Below are positions 1-9,628 of a stretch of 64,000 bases of DNA, piece by piece (within the stretch, counting starts at the first letter, position 1; each line of letters opens with the position of its first letter). A model generated the notes under the pieces. That model was given only the letters and a program-made list of their open reading frames with translations, searched no databases and was not told where the DNA came from. A program made the translations under genes and the position numbers. The DNA comes from Croceivirga radicis (GTDB lineage Bacteria > Bacteroidota > Bacteroidia > Flavobacteriales > Flavobacteriaceae). Location: assembly GCF_002072105.2 (NCBI RefSeq), contig NZ_MTBC01000003.1, positions 186,001 through 250,000 of the forward strand, in the 5' to 3' direction.

Positions 1-1252
1 TGCTTTGGGTAAAACGTATATTTTTGTAGGTATATGGTGATAAATTTGCTCGTCCTTTCATTTCCGTGTCTGGCCCTTCACCAAAAACTTCCCACGGTCT
101 AGTTTCATAAATACCCTCTCCGTTTATTGCAAACCAATCCCCTATATCGCTTAAAATTGAAATAGTTTCCTCATCAAGGGTACCGTCTGCTTTGGGCGGT
201 ACATTAAGCAAAAGGTTACCATTTTTAGACACAATATCTATTAGCTTATCTATCACCGCATTTGCATCTTTGTAGTCTGCGGTTTTGTTATACCCCCAAG
301 GGCCTATAGAATCATCTGTTTGCCACGGATCCTTTCTAATTGTTTTACTCTTGCCACGTTCAATATCCAAGGTAGCTATTCCTTCAAAATAAGGTGCTCT
401 ATTTACCCCTTTGTCACCTTTGTGCGTTATTATACCCTCAGGGTTTCTATTGTAAAACCAAGCAAAAAATTCGAACCCAGTTTTACCGTTATCCTCACCG
501 GCAAATGGTACCGCAGAATCTAGATAAATGAAATCTGGGCTGTAATTTTCAGTTAGGTCCTTCATTCTAAGCAACCAATAATTTCGCCACATTAAAGGTG
601 GGTTTTCTGTATCTGCTCTGTTATCATCACCGTAGGGTATGTGATATAAATCTTGAAATTCCGGTTTATTTCCATCATAAGGAATGTCTTTGTAAGGCCC
701 TATGGTATCACTCCTATGACTAGTTTGCATCCATGAAATAGACCTGGCCATATGGGTTGTTACACCAAAACGCAAACCATACTTGTTTGCAGCTTTTCGC
801 ATCATCCCCAATAAATCTTTTTTGGGCCCCATATTAACTGCGTTGTAGGGCGTATATTTTGAATTCCATAATTCAAAACCATCATGATGAACCGCACAGG
901 GTGTAAAATATTTGGCGCCAGCCGCTTTAAACAATTCCAACCAAGCATCAGGGTCAAATTTTTCGGCTTTCCACATGGGGATAAAATCTTTATAACCAAA
1001 TTCGCTTGGATGACCATAATTCTCTAGATGGTAATTATAAACCTCATGTCCTTCCATATACATCTCCCTGGCATACCATTCCCCATATTCCGGCACAGAA
1101 TAAACTCCCCAATGAACATATATGCCAAACTTGGCATCGCTAAACCATTCCGGACATTCATACTGTTGTAATGAAGTAAGATTAGGCGTATACTTTTGTG
1201 ATTGAAGTTGCCAAACCGATAACCAGAGTACTAAACACAAAAACCGCTTCAT
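1..1252 (-). CDS. alpha-L-fucosidase, GH29 family (3' end cut by window edge)
   Basis: Glycoside hydrolase that releases terminal L-fucose, probably from algal or host glycans in the periplasm or at the cell surface. The reading frame is open from the ATG at 1252 to the window edge (417 residues seen, C-terminus missing). The first 19 residues look like a signal peptide ending near LQSQ. GH29 landmarks are present: an HHDGFELW block near residue 120 (substrate binding), a FIYLDS block near residue 244 whose Asp is the expected nucleophile, and NLLLNVPPKADG near residue 350. The family assignment is from motif knowledge; substrate linkage cannot be read from sequence. No polysaccharide-utilisation genes (SusC/SusD) are visible, but the upstream context on the other side of the edge is unseen. 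Confidence 0.93.
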   Translation of the reverse strand, partial: MKRFLCLVLWLSVWQLQSQKYTPNLTSLQQYECPEWFSDAKFGIYVHWGVYSVPEYGEWYAREMYMEGHEVYNYHLENYGHPSEFGYKDFIPMWKAEKFDPDAWLELFKAAGAKYFTPCAVHHDGFELWNSKYTPYNAVNMGPKKDLLGMMRKAANKYGLRFGVTTHMARSISWMQTSHRSDTIGPYKDIPYDGNKPEFQDLYHIPYGDDNRADTENPPLMWRNYWLLRMKDLTENYSPDFIYLDSAVPFAGEDNGKTGFEFFAWFYNRNPEGIITHKGDKGVNRAPYFEGIATLDIERGKSKTIRKDPWQTDDSIGPWGYNKTADYKDANAVIDKLIDIVSKNGNLLLNVPPKADGTLDEETISILSDIGDWFAINGEGIYETRPWEVFGEGPDTEMKGRANLSPYTYKNIRFTQS

Positions 1253-1338
1253 TATATACTTACTTTAAAGGTGTTTTCAAGAATAAAGTAGAAATATGAA
1301 GTATCCATCCTTGACTATCCTGCTGAGTATCTGTCTGC

Positions 1339-1797
1339 TTACTCGCAACCTTCTTTACCTCTGGTATCAATTAAATAAACAATTTTCCAATGACCATTAA
1401 AATTTATAAGCTGAAAAGCGTTTACACCACAATGAGAAAGTGAGCCATTTAACCAAAACTCATAACCTACCCATGCATTGGCCATTGTTCGGTCCACATT
1501 AATATCCCAAGAAATCAGTTTTTCGTTAAAATTTACGGTTTTTGGTATCGCAACAATGTTCTTGTACAAAGCACTTATTTCATCCGTTTTAAAAACGGTT
1601 TGGCCGTCTTTATTTTGAGCGGTGGTCTGTAAAACCACTTGGTTATACACAACCTCTTTCATAACTAATGAATCTTGAGCGTGAAATCCCTCAAAAAAGC
1701 GTTCAACGGTTTTCTTTACCGCAGTTTTAGCATCATCTTGGGCAAATGAATTTATAGACGATAAGGAAATTACAAATAGGAATAGGCATTTTCTCAT
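1339..1797 (-). CDS. Exported NTF2-like (SnoaL/DUF4440-type) protein
   Basis: Small secreted protein of 152 residues with an NTF2/cystatin-like fold pattern: an early helix with 'TVERFFEGFHAQD', central strands and a C-terminal 'HWKIVYLIDTR' strand typical of SnoaL-like proteins. I start at 1797 (MRKCLFLFV) because this gives a clean signal peptide ending near SFAQ; an in-frame ATG at 1833 would only add a low-complexity MINLKSLIIIII stretch. It ends 86 bases before the fucosidase start, so the two may be co-transcribed. Function unknown: related domains are enzymes or binding modules and no catalytic residues can be assigned. Confidence 0.75.
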   Translation of the reverse strand: MRKCLFLFVISLSSINSFAQDDAKTAVKKTVERFFEGFHAQDSLVMKEVVYNQVVLQTTAQNKDGQTVFKTDEISALYKNIVAIPKTVNFNEKLISWDINVDRTMANAWVGYEFWLNGSLSHCGVNAFQLINFNGHWKIVYLIDTRGKEGCE

Positions 1798-1865
1798 GAT
1801 AATGATGATGATTAAAGATTTTAAATTAATCAAATCTGCTTACTTTTATCAGCAAAGCAAAATAA

Positions 1866-2687
1866 ATGTCAACAGCAAAAAAGAAACAATATAAAAGAGT
1901 AACCGTAAAATCTCTTGTAGAGATGAAACAAAACGGTGAAAAAATATCTATGCTTACGGCTTACGATTATTCTATGGCAAAAATTGTAGATGCCGCCAAT
2001 GTAGATGTTATTCTTGTTGGGGATTCTGCCAGTAACGTTATGGCTGGCCATGAAACCACGCTTCCTATAACATTGGACCAAATGATTTATCATGCCAGTT
2101 CTGTAGTACGTGCCGCTGCCAGGGCTTTGGTGGTAGTAGACATACCATTTGGTAGTTACCAAGGCGATTCTAAAGAAGCGTTACGTTCTGCCATACGTAT
2201 AATGAAAGAAAGTGGCGGGCATGCCGTTAAAGTAGAAGGCGGTTCTGAAATACAGATATCTATTAGCAGAATACTAGAAGCCGGTATACCGGTTATGGGG
2301 CATTTAGGCCTAACGCCACAGTCTATTTACAAATTTGGAACATATACCGTTAGGGCTAAAGAAGAAGAAGAGGCAGAAAAATTAAAAAGCGATGCCAAAT
2401 TGCTAGAAGAACTAGGTTGTTTTGCTTTAGTGTTGGAAAAAATACCGGCTAAATTGGCACAAGAAGTAGCTGAGAGCGTTTCTATCCCGGTAATTGGAAT
2501 TGGTGCTGGTGGTGGTGTTGATGGCCAAGTCTTGGTTGTGCATGATTTATTGGGTATGACGCACGAGTTTAATCCAAGATTTTTAAGAAGATACATGAAT
2601 CTTTATGATGAAATGGAAAGTGCTATTTCTAGTTACGTAAAGGACGTAAAAAGCAAAGATTTTCCTAACGAAGAAGAATCATACTAA
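1866..2687 (+). CDS. panB: 3-methyl-2-oxobutanoate hydroxymethyltransferase
   Basis: First step of pantothenate (CoA precursor) synthesis: transfers a hydroxymethyl group from 5,10-methylene-THF to 2-oxoisovalerate. The 273-residue length is normal for the family. Visible landmarks are MLTAYD near the N-terminus, the metal-binding VGDSASNV and DIPFGSY segments, HLGLTPQ, and the catalytic Glu in LVLEKIP followed by VIGIGAG. It is the first gene of a short run: lspA starts 7 nt after its stop. The CoA-pathway genes coaBC and coaE lie elsewhere in the window. Confidence 0.97.
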   Translation: MSTAKKKQYKRVTVKSLVEMKQNGEKISMLTAYDYSMAKIVDAANVDVILVGDSASNVMAGHETTLPITLDQMIYHASSVVRAAARALVVVDIPFGSYQGDSKEALRSAIRIMKESGGHAVKVEGGSEIQISISRILEAGIPVMGHLGLTPQSIYKFGTYTVRAKEEEEAEKLKSDAKLLEELGCFALVLEKIPAKLAQEVAESVSIPVIGIGAGGGVDGQVLVVHDLLGMTHEFNPRFLRRYMNLYDEMESAISSYVKDVKSKDFPNEEESY

Positions 2688-2694
2688 ACCAATT

Positions 2695-3192
2695 GTGAAA
2701 ACCAAGCATATTCTTATTCTAACGCTAATTTTAATTAATTTGGGTTGCGACCAATTTTCTAAAGAATTGGTACGGCACAAAGTAGAGAACAATGCTTACA
2801 TACCTTTGGTAAAAGACAATCTTATATTAACCAATGTAGAAAATACTGGGGCAGCCTTAGGGTTTGGAGCCAATTTTTCTCCTTGGATAAAAATTATATT
2901 GCTGAATTTTCTACCGCTTCTTGTGCTATTGGTTTTAATTTACCGCATATTTAAAAAATCTAATTTAGATAAATGGGTCTTGGTTGCATTTGCTTTCCTA
3001 ATTGGTGGAGGATTAGGTAATTTAATAGACCGTTTTTTGTACGGTTCAGTTACTGATTTTTTCCATTTGAGAATTGGGTTTTTAAAAACAGGTATTTTTA
3101 ACATGGCAGATGTATCGGTAACCATAGGTGCCATTTGTTTATTAATAGCTATGTTGAACACTAAAAAAGAGTCCAAATTAAATCCACAGTAG
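2695..3192 (+). CDS. lspA: Lipoprotein signal peptidase (signal peptidase II)
   Basis: Inner-membrane aspartyl protease that removes signal peptides from prolipoproteins, which this window encodes in large numbers. 165 residues with four hydrophobic segments. Family motifs are in order: CDQFSKE, NTGAALG, then the two catalytic Asp motifs NLIDR and FNMADV. The start is GTG at 2695, 7 nt after panB; no ATG gives a better N-terminus, and MKTKHILILT fits an LspA first helix. Its 3' end appears to overlap the start of the next gene. Confidence 0.96.
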   Translation: MKTKHILILTLILINLGCDQFSKELVRHKVENNAYIPLVKDNLILTNVENTGAALGFGANFSPWIKIILLNFLPLLVLLVLIYRIFKKSNLDKWVLVAFAFLIGGGLGNLIDRFLYGSVTDFFHLRIGFLKTGIFNMADVSVTIGAICLLIAMLNTKKESKLNPQ

Positions 3193-3863
3193 AAAATCTA
3201 GATGTCCTTTATGAGGACAACCATGTTATAGTGGTAAATAAACGTCCCGGAGATATTGTGCAGGGTGATAAAACCGGAGACACCCCATTGTCTGATATTG
3301 TAAAATCTTGGATCAAGATAAAATATGATAAACCTGGAAATGTTTATCTTGGGGTAGTACATAGGTTAGATAGACCAACATCTGGAATTGTGCTTTTTGC
3401 CAAAACTTCAAAAGCCTTACCTAGATTAAACAAACTTTTTGCCGAGGGTAAAACACAAAAAACCTATTGGGCCGTGGTAAAACAAATTCCAAGCACTAAA
3501 GAAGCTACTATTACCCATTGGTTAAAACGAAATCCGAAACAAAACAAATCATACGCTTATGATAAAGAGGTTCCAGATAGCAAAAAAGCCATGCTAAGTT
3601 ATAAAACCGTAAAAGTTTTAGATAACTATTTTTTATTGGAAGTAGATTTACATACGGGAAGGCACCATCAAATACGTTCGCAATTATCGGCAATTGGTAG
3701 TACCATAAAAGGTGATTTAAAATATGGTGCGGACCGAAGCAATAGAGATGGCAGCATACATTTGCACGCACGTAAATTAGCCTTTGTGCACCCGGTTAGT
3801 AAAGAAGCAATTACCATTGAAGCTAAGCCTCCAAAAGACCCCATTTGGGATTCTTGTCTTTAA
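3177..3863 (+). CDS. RluA-family 23S/tRNA pseudouridine synthase (probable ATT start)
   Basis: Converts uridine to pseudouridine in rRNA or tRNA. The catalytic motif HRLDRPTSG (Asp nucleophile) and the later LHTGRHHQIR are clear. The first ordinary start codon in frame is GTG 3231, but the conserved family N-terminus (NLDVLYEDNHVIVVNKR) is encoded upstream of it. The frame stays open back to a TAA at 3162-3164, and the only near-start codon is ATT at 3177, giving MKSTVENLDVLYEDN, just where relatives begin. This overlaps lspA by 16 nt, so translation may be coupled. Either a rare ATT start is used, a shortened protein starts at GTG 3231, or an ATG has been mutated or misread. The enzyme identity is firm; the start is not. 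Confidence 0.85.
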   Translation: MKSTVENLDVLYEDNHVIVVNKRPGDIVQGDKTGDTPLSDIVKSWIKIKYDKPGNVYLGVVHRLDRPTSGIVLFAKTSKALPRLNKLFAEGKTQKTYWAVVKQIPSTKEATITHWLKRNPKQNKSYAYDKEVPDSKKAMLSYKTVKVLDNYFLLEVDLHTGRHHQIRSQLSAIGSTIKGDLKYGADRSNRDGSIHLHARKLAFVHPVSKEAITIEAKPPKDPIWDSCL

Positions 3864-3890
3864 AGTCGTTTTTAGTATAAATTTTACATT

Positions 3891-4397
3891 ATGAAAAATA
3901 GCCTTTTATCCCTTATGCTACTTCTTTTTCTCTCTTGTAGTAGCTATAATTCTATAGATAGTTTTTATGAGGCTCATAAAAACGATAACCAGGTTACTGC
4001 CTTTAGAGTTCCTCAATTCATGTTTTCACTTTTACGGAATATTTCGCCAGAAATGAATAGTCTTGTTGGAGACACTAAAGACTTGCGCTACATGCAGTTT
4101 CCTAGCGCAACGGACAAACAAGCCCAATTCTTAAATAGTCAGATGAACAGTTTTACGGGTAGCTCGTTTATAGAGATTTATAGAAAGAACGACAATTTAA
4201 AGCGAAACGTGGTTTCCATAAGGGAAAAAAGAGATGTAGTAAAAGAAATTTTGGTGTACAAAAACGACAATACCAACGGCTCTTTTCTGTATTTTAAAGG
4301 TAATTTTGATCCAGTACAAGTGCGTAAAATGGCTAAAAACAATGATTTTGAAGCATTTGGCCAAAAATTAGTACCACAACTATTAAATAGCAATTAA
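3891..4397 (+). CDS. DUF4252 family lipoprotein
   Basis: 168-residue predicted lipoprotein: hydrophobic signal followed by LFLSCSS, with Cys as the lipidation site. The body matches the DUF4252 pattern of Bacteroidota (SFYEAHK near the mature N-terminus, then alternating strands and helices). Function unknown. It starts 27 nt after the pseudouridine synthase on the same strand and converges with the next gene, with only 4 nt between the stops. Confidence 0.75.
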   Translation: MKNSLLSLMLLLFLSCSSYNSIDSFYEAHKNDNQVTAFRVPQFMFSLLRNISPEMNSLVGDTKDLRYMQFPSATDKQAQFLNSQMNSFTGSSFIEIYRKNDNLKRNVVSIREKRDVVKEILVYKNDNTNGSFLYFKGNFDPVQVRKMAKNNDFEAFGQKLVPQLLNSN

Positions 4398-4401
4398 ACC
4401 A

Positions 4402-5946
4402 CTATCTAATAGCTTGTAATGACTTTTCTTTGATAATTTGGGATACCGGTCTATTTTGCAAATGACTCTCTAGCCAAGATAGAATATCTAAATATAAAAA
4501 GGCACGTTTTTCATACGGATGGTCTTCATATTTCTTTAATTCATCATAGAGCTTTTGAAATTCCGCCTTTAAATCGGTAGGGTAAATTTCGCCTAGATTT
4601 CTCAAGAACTTAATCATTTCCTTCTGCACCGCATGCAAGTCGTTCATTTTAAGTAAAAACTTATAAGTGTTTTTTAATTGTACTTCTAAATGGTAATCCA
4701 TTCCGGCTTCGTAGTGAGCAACAAGACTAAGAACGCGAGAAAAACACATTAAATCTTCTCGCATTTTAAGATTTTTATTGTTGATGATGCGTTTAAGATA
4801 AGCAATACAGTTTTTATTGTCTCCTACTCCAAAATACAAACAGGCTATTTTGTAATAGAGAAGCATTACATGGTGTTCATCTATTTTGTCTTTGTGTTTT
4901 TTAATCCCATATTCAACAACATTGACTAAATAAAGCCCACCTTCAAAGTTACCCTCCATAAAGTGATGGTTCAACTTATTGCTATTTATATAAATAAATG
5001 CAAGTGAGGCAAGATTATCGTTCTTCGGAAATTTACTGTCAGAAACGGTTTCTTCCAATCTATTTAAGGTGTCCTTGAATAGGGAATTATATTTAATCAA
5101 GAATAAGGATTCTAATAAATAATGATTACCTTTTAGATAAAACACCGGATTTAGGTAGATCATTTCTTTGTGTTCATAAAAAAGCTCTACCCATTTGCTA
5201 GAATACTTAAATGCACCCAAGAAATCTTGTGTTAAAAAACTATACCATAAATGGGCTTTGTAAAGCCATAATTTTTCTCTAAAGCCTAGTTCGTCCAATC
5301 GATATTTAGGCAAATGAGAATCAAAATAATCTTTAACTTTTTGTAGATCGGCATCATTACGAACATACCCCACTTTTAGCATCATACTATACAATTGAAG
5401 GGATAGATTTGACAGTTTACTGGTCATGACATTCTGTAAACTTAATTCTTTTGCCTGTAAGGCAAGTTCATCCGCACGGTCTGGTATACTACGGGTAATA
5501 TATTGTGTTTCAATAATTTTCTCTAATTCAACAATTTCATAGGCCACGTTTTTTTCTTCATTTTCAATGGCCATAGATTTTGCTTTTTCCAAAAGCTTTA
5601 AACTCTGTTTATACAAGCCTTTTTGGTATAATATTGTAGCAAAATCCAACTGCTCCCTAATCTGCACCCTTATGGACTGGTTTACTGGATTTAAACGCAA
5701 ACTCACCAATATTTGCTTATACAAATGGGCTTTTAAATTAGATAATTGCGCTTTTTTTACGATTCCACTTTCTAGAATTTGTTTTTCATTGTAGGCTTTC
5801 ATCTTATCCAAAAGATTAAAAAGCGCTAGAAATTTGGCGTCCGTATTTACCCCTAATCTACCAACATACAATTTAAATTGTCTCTTTTCAGATTTGGATA
5901 AAGATTTAATAAGAACGAACAACGTATCCTTAGAGGTGCTTGTCAT
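4402..5946 (-). CDS. Conserved hypothetical protein, helical TPR-like
   Basis: 514 residues without signal peptide or membrane segment. Almost entirely amphipathic helices in repeated pairs, such as 'ILYQKGLYKQSLKLLEKAKSMA', which resembles tetratricopeptide repeats. The N-terminus (LIKSLSKSEKRQFKLYV) looks like a conserved flavobacterial family, but I cannot name it. A cytoplasmic scaffold role is only inference. It is transcribed divergently from leuA across a 146-nt gap. Confidence 0.7.
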   Translation of the reverse strand: MTSTSKDTLFVLIKSLSKSEKRQFKLYVGRLGVNTDAKFLALFNLLDKMKAYNEKQILESGIVKKAQLSNLKAHLYKQILVSLRLNPVNQSIRVQIREQLDFATILYQKGLYKQSLKLLEKAKSMAIENEEKNVAYEIVELEKIIETQYITRSIPDRADELALQAKELSLQNVMTSKLSNLSLQLYSMMLKVGYVRNDADLQKVKDYFDSHLPKYRLDELGFREKLWLYKAHLWYSFLTQDFLGAFKYSSKWVELFYEHKEMIYLNPVFYLKGNHYLLESLFLIKYNSLFKDTLNRLEETVSDSKFPKNDNLASLAFIYINSNKLNHHFMEGNFEGGLYLVNVVEYGIKKHKDKIDEHHVMLLYYKIACLYFGVGDNKNCIAYLKRIINNKNLKMREDLMCFSRVLSLVAHYEAGMDYHLEVQLKNTYKFLLKMNDLHAVQKEMIKFLRNLGEIYPTDLKAEFQKLYDELKKYEDHPYEKRAFLYLDILSWLESHLQNRPVSQIIKEKSLQAIR

Positions 5947-6038
5947 CGTAAAAATATATAACTATTATTTTGATTATCAATTTGTTACATCGCACATTTT
6001 TACACTTAACGTTGTAACTACCCTGTCTTATGAAATAG

Positions 6039-6086
6039 ATTTGATTTTCACCTTTTTACTTTCGTAAAGATTAGATAAAATCAAAT
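6039..6086. promoter_or_regulatory. 10-bp inverted repeat in the leuA upstream region
   Basis: ATTTGATTTT at 6039-6048 is matched exactly by AAAATCAAAT at 6077-6086, with 28 nt between the arms. The right arm ends 6 nt before the leuA ATG. The left arm contains a TTTG, and TACTTTCG at 6057-6064 resembles a -7 box with one mismatch, but the spacing from the TTTG is too short for a normal promoter. A weak candidate for a control element of leuAB. Confidence 0.3.
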
Positions 6087-6092
6087 TATAAG

Positions 6093-7265
6093 ATGGGTAA
6101 AGATAAGGTACATATTTTTGATACAACACTAAGAGACGGCGAGCAGGTCCCTGGTTGTAAGTTAGACACGGAACAAAAATTGGTCATTGCTTCAAGATTA
6201 GATGAGTTAGGTGTAGATGTTATAGAAGCAGGATTTCCCATTTCTAGCCCTGGTGATTTCCAATCTGTAGAAGAAATTGCCAAATTGGTAAAAAATGCAA
6301 CCGTCTGCGGATTAACGCGTTCCGTAGAAAAAGATATAGAAGTAGCTGCTCAAGCCCTTAAATACGCCAAAAGACCAAGAATACATACTGGTATTGGTAC
6401 ATCTGACTCCCACATTACCCACAAGTTTAAATCTAATAGAGAAGATATTCTAGAAAGAGCAGTTGCCGCTGTTAAATATGCAAAGAAATTTGTAGAAGAT
6501 GTTGAATTCTACGCAGAAGATGCTGGTAGAACAGACAATGAATATTTAGCGCGCGTTTGCGAAGCTGTTATAAAAGCTGGGGCAACAGTGCTTAATATAC
6601 CTGACACTACGGGATATTGTTTACCTGAAGAGTATGGAGCAAAAATGAAATACCTAAAAGAAAATGTTACAGGTATAGACAAAGCAATATTATCTTGCCA
6701 CTGCCATAACGATTTAGGTTTAGCCACGGCCAACTCCATAGCAGGTGTAATAAACGGAGCCAGACAAATAGAGTGTACTATTAACGGTATTGGAGAACGC
6801 GCGGGCAATACTTCTTTAGAAGAAGTTGTTATGATTATGAGGCAACACCCAAACTTAAATTTAGATACCAATATAAACAGTAAGCTGCTATATGATACAA
6901 GCTTAATGGTTTCCCAGAAAATGGGAATGCCCGTACAGCCCAATAAAGCCATAGTAGGTACCAACGCGTTTGCACATAGTTCTGGCATACACCAAGATGG
7001 GGTTATTAAAAATCGTGAGACCTATGAAATTATTGACCCTGCAGAAGTGGGTGTTAGTGAATCATCTATTGTTTTGACCGCACGTAGCGGAAGGGCTGCT
7101 TTAGCTTACAGGGCCAAGAATGTGGGCTATGAATTAACAAAACTTCAATTAGATAAAGTATATCAGAATTTCTTAAAATACGCAGACCGTAAAAAAGAAA
7201 TAGAAGATAATGATATACATGAGATTATAGAAACAAGTGAAGTAGGAATAAAGAGTTTGGTTTAA
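6093..7265 (+). CDS. leuA: 2-isopropylmalate synthase (short form)
   Basis: Condenses acetyl-CoA with 2-oxoisovalerate, the committed step of leucine synthesis. The TIM-barrel motifs are clear: [13 protein letters not shown] at the N-terminus, [11 protein letters not shown], the metal-binding HCHNDLG, and [12 protein letters not shown]. At 390 residues it lacks the roughly 120-residue C-terminal regulatory domain that binds leucine in long LeuA proteins; the chain ends soon after the catalytic accessory segment ([12 protein letters not shown]). It might be insensitive to leucine or use another substrate (isopropylmalate, homocitrate and citramalate synthases share this fold), but the adjoining leuB supports leucine synthesis. 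leuB follows after 13 nt. Confidence 0.9.
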   Translation: MGKDKVHIFDTTLRDGEQVPGCKLDTEQKLVIASRLDELGVDVIEAGFPISSPGDFQSVEEIAKLVKNATVCGLTRSVEKDIEVAAQALKYAKRPRIHTGIGTSDSHITHKFKSNREDILERAVAAVKYAKKFVEDVEFYAEDAGRTDNEYLARVCEAVIKAGATVLNIPDTTGYCLPEEYGAKMKYLKENVTGIDKAILSCHCHNDLGLATANSIAGVINGARQIECTINGIGERAGNTSLEEVVMIMRQHPNLNLDTNINSKLLYDTSLMVSQKMGMPVQPNKAIVGTNAFAHSSGIHQDGVIKNRETYEIIDPAEVGVSESSIVLTARSGRAALAYRAKNVGYELTKLQLDKVYQNFLKYADRKKEIEDNDIHEIIETSEVGIKSLV

Positions 7266-7278
7266 TAAATTACTTTAT

Positions 7279-8397
7279 ATGAAGTACAAAATTGCCTTGT
7301 TGCCAGGAGACGGTGTTGGTGAGGAAGTGATACAGCAAGCAAAAAAGTGCTTAGAAGCGGTAGAAGAAGTATTTCATCACGAATTTATTTTTCAAATAGG
7401 GGTTATTGGGGCAAAAGCCATAAACACCTATGAAACCGCTCTTCCAAAAGACACCCTTAGAATTTGCAAAAATTCAGATGCCATTTTAGTAGGTACTATT
7501 GGCAATCATAAATTTAACAACAACCCCGTAGCCGAAGTTAGACCAGAACACGGTCTTATTCAATTACGCAAAGAACTGGGCCTATATGCCAACATTAGAC
7601 CTTTGCGTATTTTTCCAAGCTTAGTAGATAAATCTCCCTTAAAAGCAGACATTATCAAAGGAACGGATATGTTAATCTTTAGGGAACTCTCTAGCGGAAT
7701 TTACTATCAAAACAAAGAAGACGCAACTAAAGCACAAAGTGCTTCCGATGTTTGTAAGTACACAGAAGAAGAGATAAGCAGAATAGCCCATCTAGCTTTT
7801 AAAGCTGCTAAAAATAGAAACAACAGGGTAACTTTAATTGATAAAGCCAACGTACTAAACTCCTCTAAACTATGGCGCAAGGTAGTTAGGGATATTGCCC
7901 AAAGCTATCCAGATGTTGCATTAGAATATCAGTTTGTAGACCATGCCGCCATGAAAATGATAGCAGCACCAAACCGGTATGATGTTGTTTTAACAGAAAA
8001 TATGTTTGGCGATATCCTAGCAGACGAGAGCAGTATGATAAGTGGTGCGGTAAACACGTTGCCCTCTGCTTCTGTAGGTGAAAAACAAGCCCTTTTTCAA
8101 CCAGTACATGGGCCATACACCGAGTTAAAGGACAAAGATTTAGTTAACCCCGTAGCAACTATATTGGCTACAGCAATGCTACTAGAACATTTTAGGCTAT
8201 TTGAAGAAGCCATGGCCGTTAGAGAAGCGGTAGATAAATCAATCGCAAAAGGTATTGTAACAAAAGACTTAGACGCTAATAGCCAATATGGCACCAATCA
8301 TGTTGGCGATTTTATTGCCAACCATATTTTGGGGCATGATGACCGTATTAACATGAATAACGAAAATATAGATTTAGGAAAATCTACTATTATTTAG
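7279..8397 (+). CDS. leuB: 3-isopropylmalate dehydrogenase
   Basis: NAD-dependent oxidative decarboxylation of 3-isopropylmalate in leucine synthesis. 372 residues, normal length. Landmarks: LLPGDGVGEEV at the N-terminus, the substrate-binding Arg in NIRPL, FRELSSGIYY, the catalytic Lys in DKANVL, and the metal-binding Asp cluster in NMFGDILADESS. Read together with leuA (13-nt gap). The isomerase genes leuC and leuD are not in this window. The stop lies 1 nt from the stop of the convergent downstream gene, and no terminator hairpin is visible between them. Confidence 0.95.
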   Translation: MKYKIALLPGDGVGEEVIQQAKKCLEAVEEVFHHEFIFQIGVIGAKAINTYETALPKDTLRICKNSDAILVGTIGNHKFNNNPVAEVRPEHGLIQLRKELGLYANIRPLRIFPSLVDKSPLKADIIKGTDMLIFRELSSGIYYQNKEDATKAQSASDVCKYTEEEISRIAHLAFKAAKNRNNRVTLIDKANVLNSSKLWRKVVRDIAQSYPDVALEYQFVDHAAMKMIAAPNRYDVVLTENMFGDILADESSMISGAVNTLPSASVGEKQALFQPVHGPYTELKDKDLVNPVATILATAMLLEHFRLFEEAMAVREAVDKSIAKGIVTKDLDANSQYGTNHVGDFIANHILGHDDRINMNNENIDLGKSTII

Positions 8398-8398
8398 A

Positions 8399-9628
8399 TT
8401 ATTCTGCTAAAAGTGTGGCTAAGGTTTCCTTAAACTCTTCTTTAAACTCTTCGTACTTTTCTCCGGTTGCAGGACCATTGAATCCCGTGTGTATTTTACG
8501 TACCACACCTTTTTTATCAATATAAATTGTTGTAGGATAAGAGAGTAATTGGTTTAACATTGGTAATTTTTCGTTTGCCTTTGTTTTACTAGATGTACCT
8601 ATTTGCGCCAAGAGAATTGGATAGGGTACCCCTACCCTATCTTTTAACCTGTTAATTCCTTGCATTGCCTTTTCTTTAGTTCTTGCATACTCAAATGCCA
8701 ATGCTACGAACTTCAAATCTTTGTTAGGATTTTCCTTAAGGTATTCCACGTAGTAATTGGTCTCGTCTAAACAATTTGGGCACCAAGTTCCCATAATTTG
8801 AACCAATACTACCTTATTTTCAAATTGAGCATCTGATAAGCTTATAAGCTCATCATTGCTATCTGGAAAGCTAAAATCAAATTTATCATAGCCCTCTTTT
8901 AAATAGGTTAAGCTAGAAGCATCTGGTAATTCGTAAGCATCGTCTCTAGTAGCCTCGAATGCGGCTTTATAATGATTTCCAGAGTAAAAATTTCCGCTTA
9001 AAGTGGAATCGTTTGCTTTGGCCAAGAACAGAAATACGTGGGCCCCATCAAATGTAGATAATTTTAAACTGTCTCCATCAACCGTGCCTTCTAAATATCG
9101 GTAATCTCCAGTGGTGGTTCTAAATGTGCCCGTAAGTTTCCCTTTTTCTTGATAAAAAGTTCCTTTTGCCATGTACGTTTCACCGTTTTCCTCGATAAAT
9201 TTAGTTTTCCATATGCCGGATAAGTCTAGTGAAGTAGGATTTGTATTGATAAATCTTTGGTTGTTATCATATTTTGCAACAAATGGAACGCTTCTCTCCA
9301 AACTTTCTTTGATAAACTGCCCGCGTATTTCGCTAGGCGTAAATGTACCGGCAATATATCCTTCAAATACGGGCATTCTAATATAAATTGAATCGTTTTT
9401 CAAAGAAATATCGTCAATTACAAAACGTTCGTCCGAGTTAAATACAGTTATCTTAAAATCTGATTTTGAAGCATTTACCTTTTCCCAAGTAAAATTAAAA
9501 GGAAGCATTTGATTATCCATAACTTCCATTTCTGCCCTCCAAGTACCTGCTATAGGCTCTGTTGGCTTCTTTTCTGAGCAAGATACCAACAAACAAAAAA
9601 GCGATAACAGGCTTAATTTAAAATACAT
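8399..9628 (-). CDS. TlpA-like thioredoxin-fold lipoprotein (WCPNC)
   Basis: 409-residue predicted lipoprotein (CLLVSCSEK). The N-terminal 240 residues are beta-rich, with two related GTWRAEM / SGIWKTKF segments that may be a duplicated barrel. The C-terminal 150 residues form a redoxin domain with the active-site motif GTWCPNC and the cis-Pro region YPTTIYID. It probably acts as a periplasmic thiol-disulfide oxidoreductase anchored to a membrane; the partner is unknown. It converges with leuB. Confidence 0.85.
   Translation of the reverse strand: MYFKLSLLSLFCLLVSCSEKKPTEPIAGTWRAEMEVMDNQMLPFNFTWEKVNASKSDFKITVFNSDERFVIDDISLKNDSIYIRMPVFEGYIAGTFTPSEIRGQFIKESLERSVPFVAKYDNNQRFINTNPTSLDLSGIWKTKFIEENGETYMAKGTFYQEKGKLTGTFRTTTGDYRYLEGTVDGDSLKLSTFDGAHVFLFLAKANDSTLSGNFYSGNHYKAAFEATRDDAYELPDASSLTYLKEGYDKFDFSFPDSNDELISLSDAQFENKVVLVQIMGTWCPNCLDETNYYVEYLKENPNKDLKFVALAFEYARTKEKAMQGINRLKDRVGVPYPILLAQIGTSSKTKANEKLPMLNQLLSYPTTIYIDKKGVVRKIHTGFNGPATGEKYEEFKEEFKETLATLLAE

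Noticed and set aside
3162-3192. Programmed -1 frameshift joining LspA to the pseudouridine synthase at a run of six A
   Set aside because: A shift of -1 would reach the right frame, but the A-run is not in phase as a standard X-XXY-YYZ heptamer, no stem follows, and relatives have separate genes.
6039-6092. Bacteroidota promoter of leuA from TTTG and TACTTTCG
   Set aside because: The spacing is about 13 nt, short of the usual 19-21, and the box has a mismatch.
5947-6092. T-box or leucine leader peptide ahead of leuA
   Set aside because: No specifier loop, no leucine-codon run and no terminator hairpin are visible in the gap.
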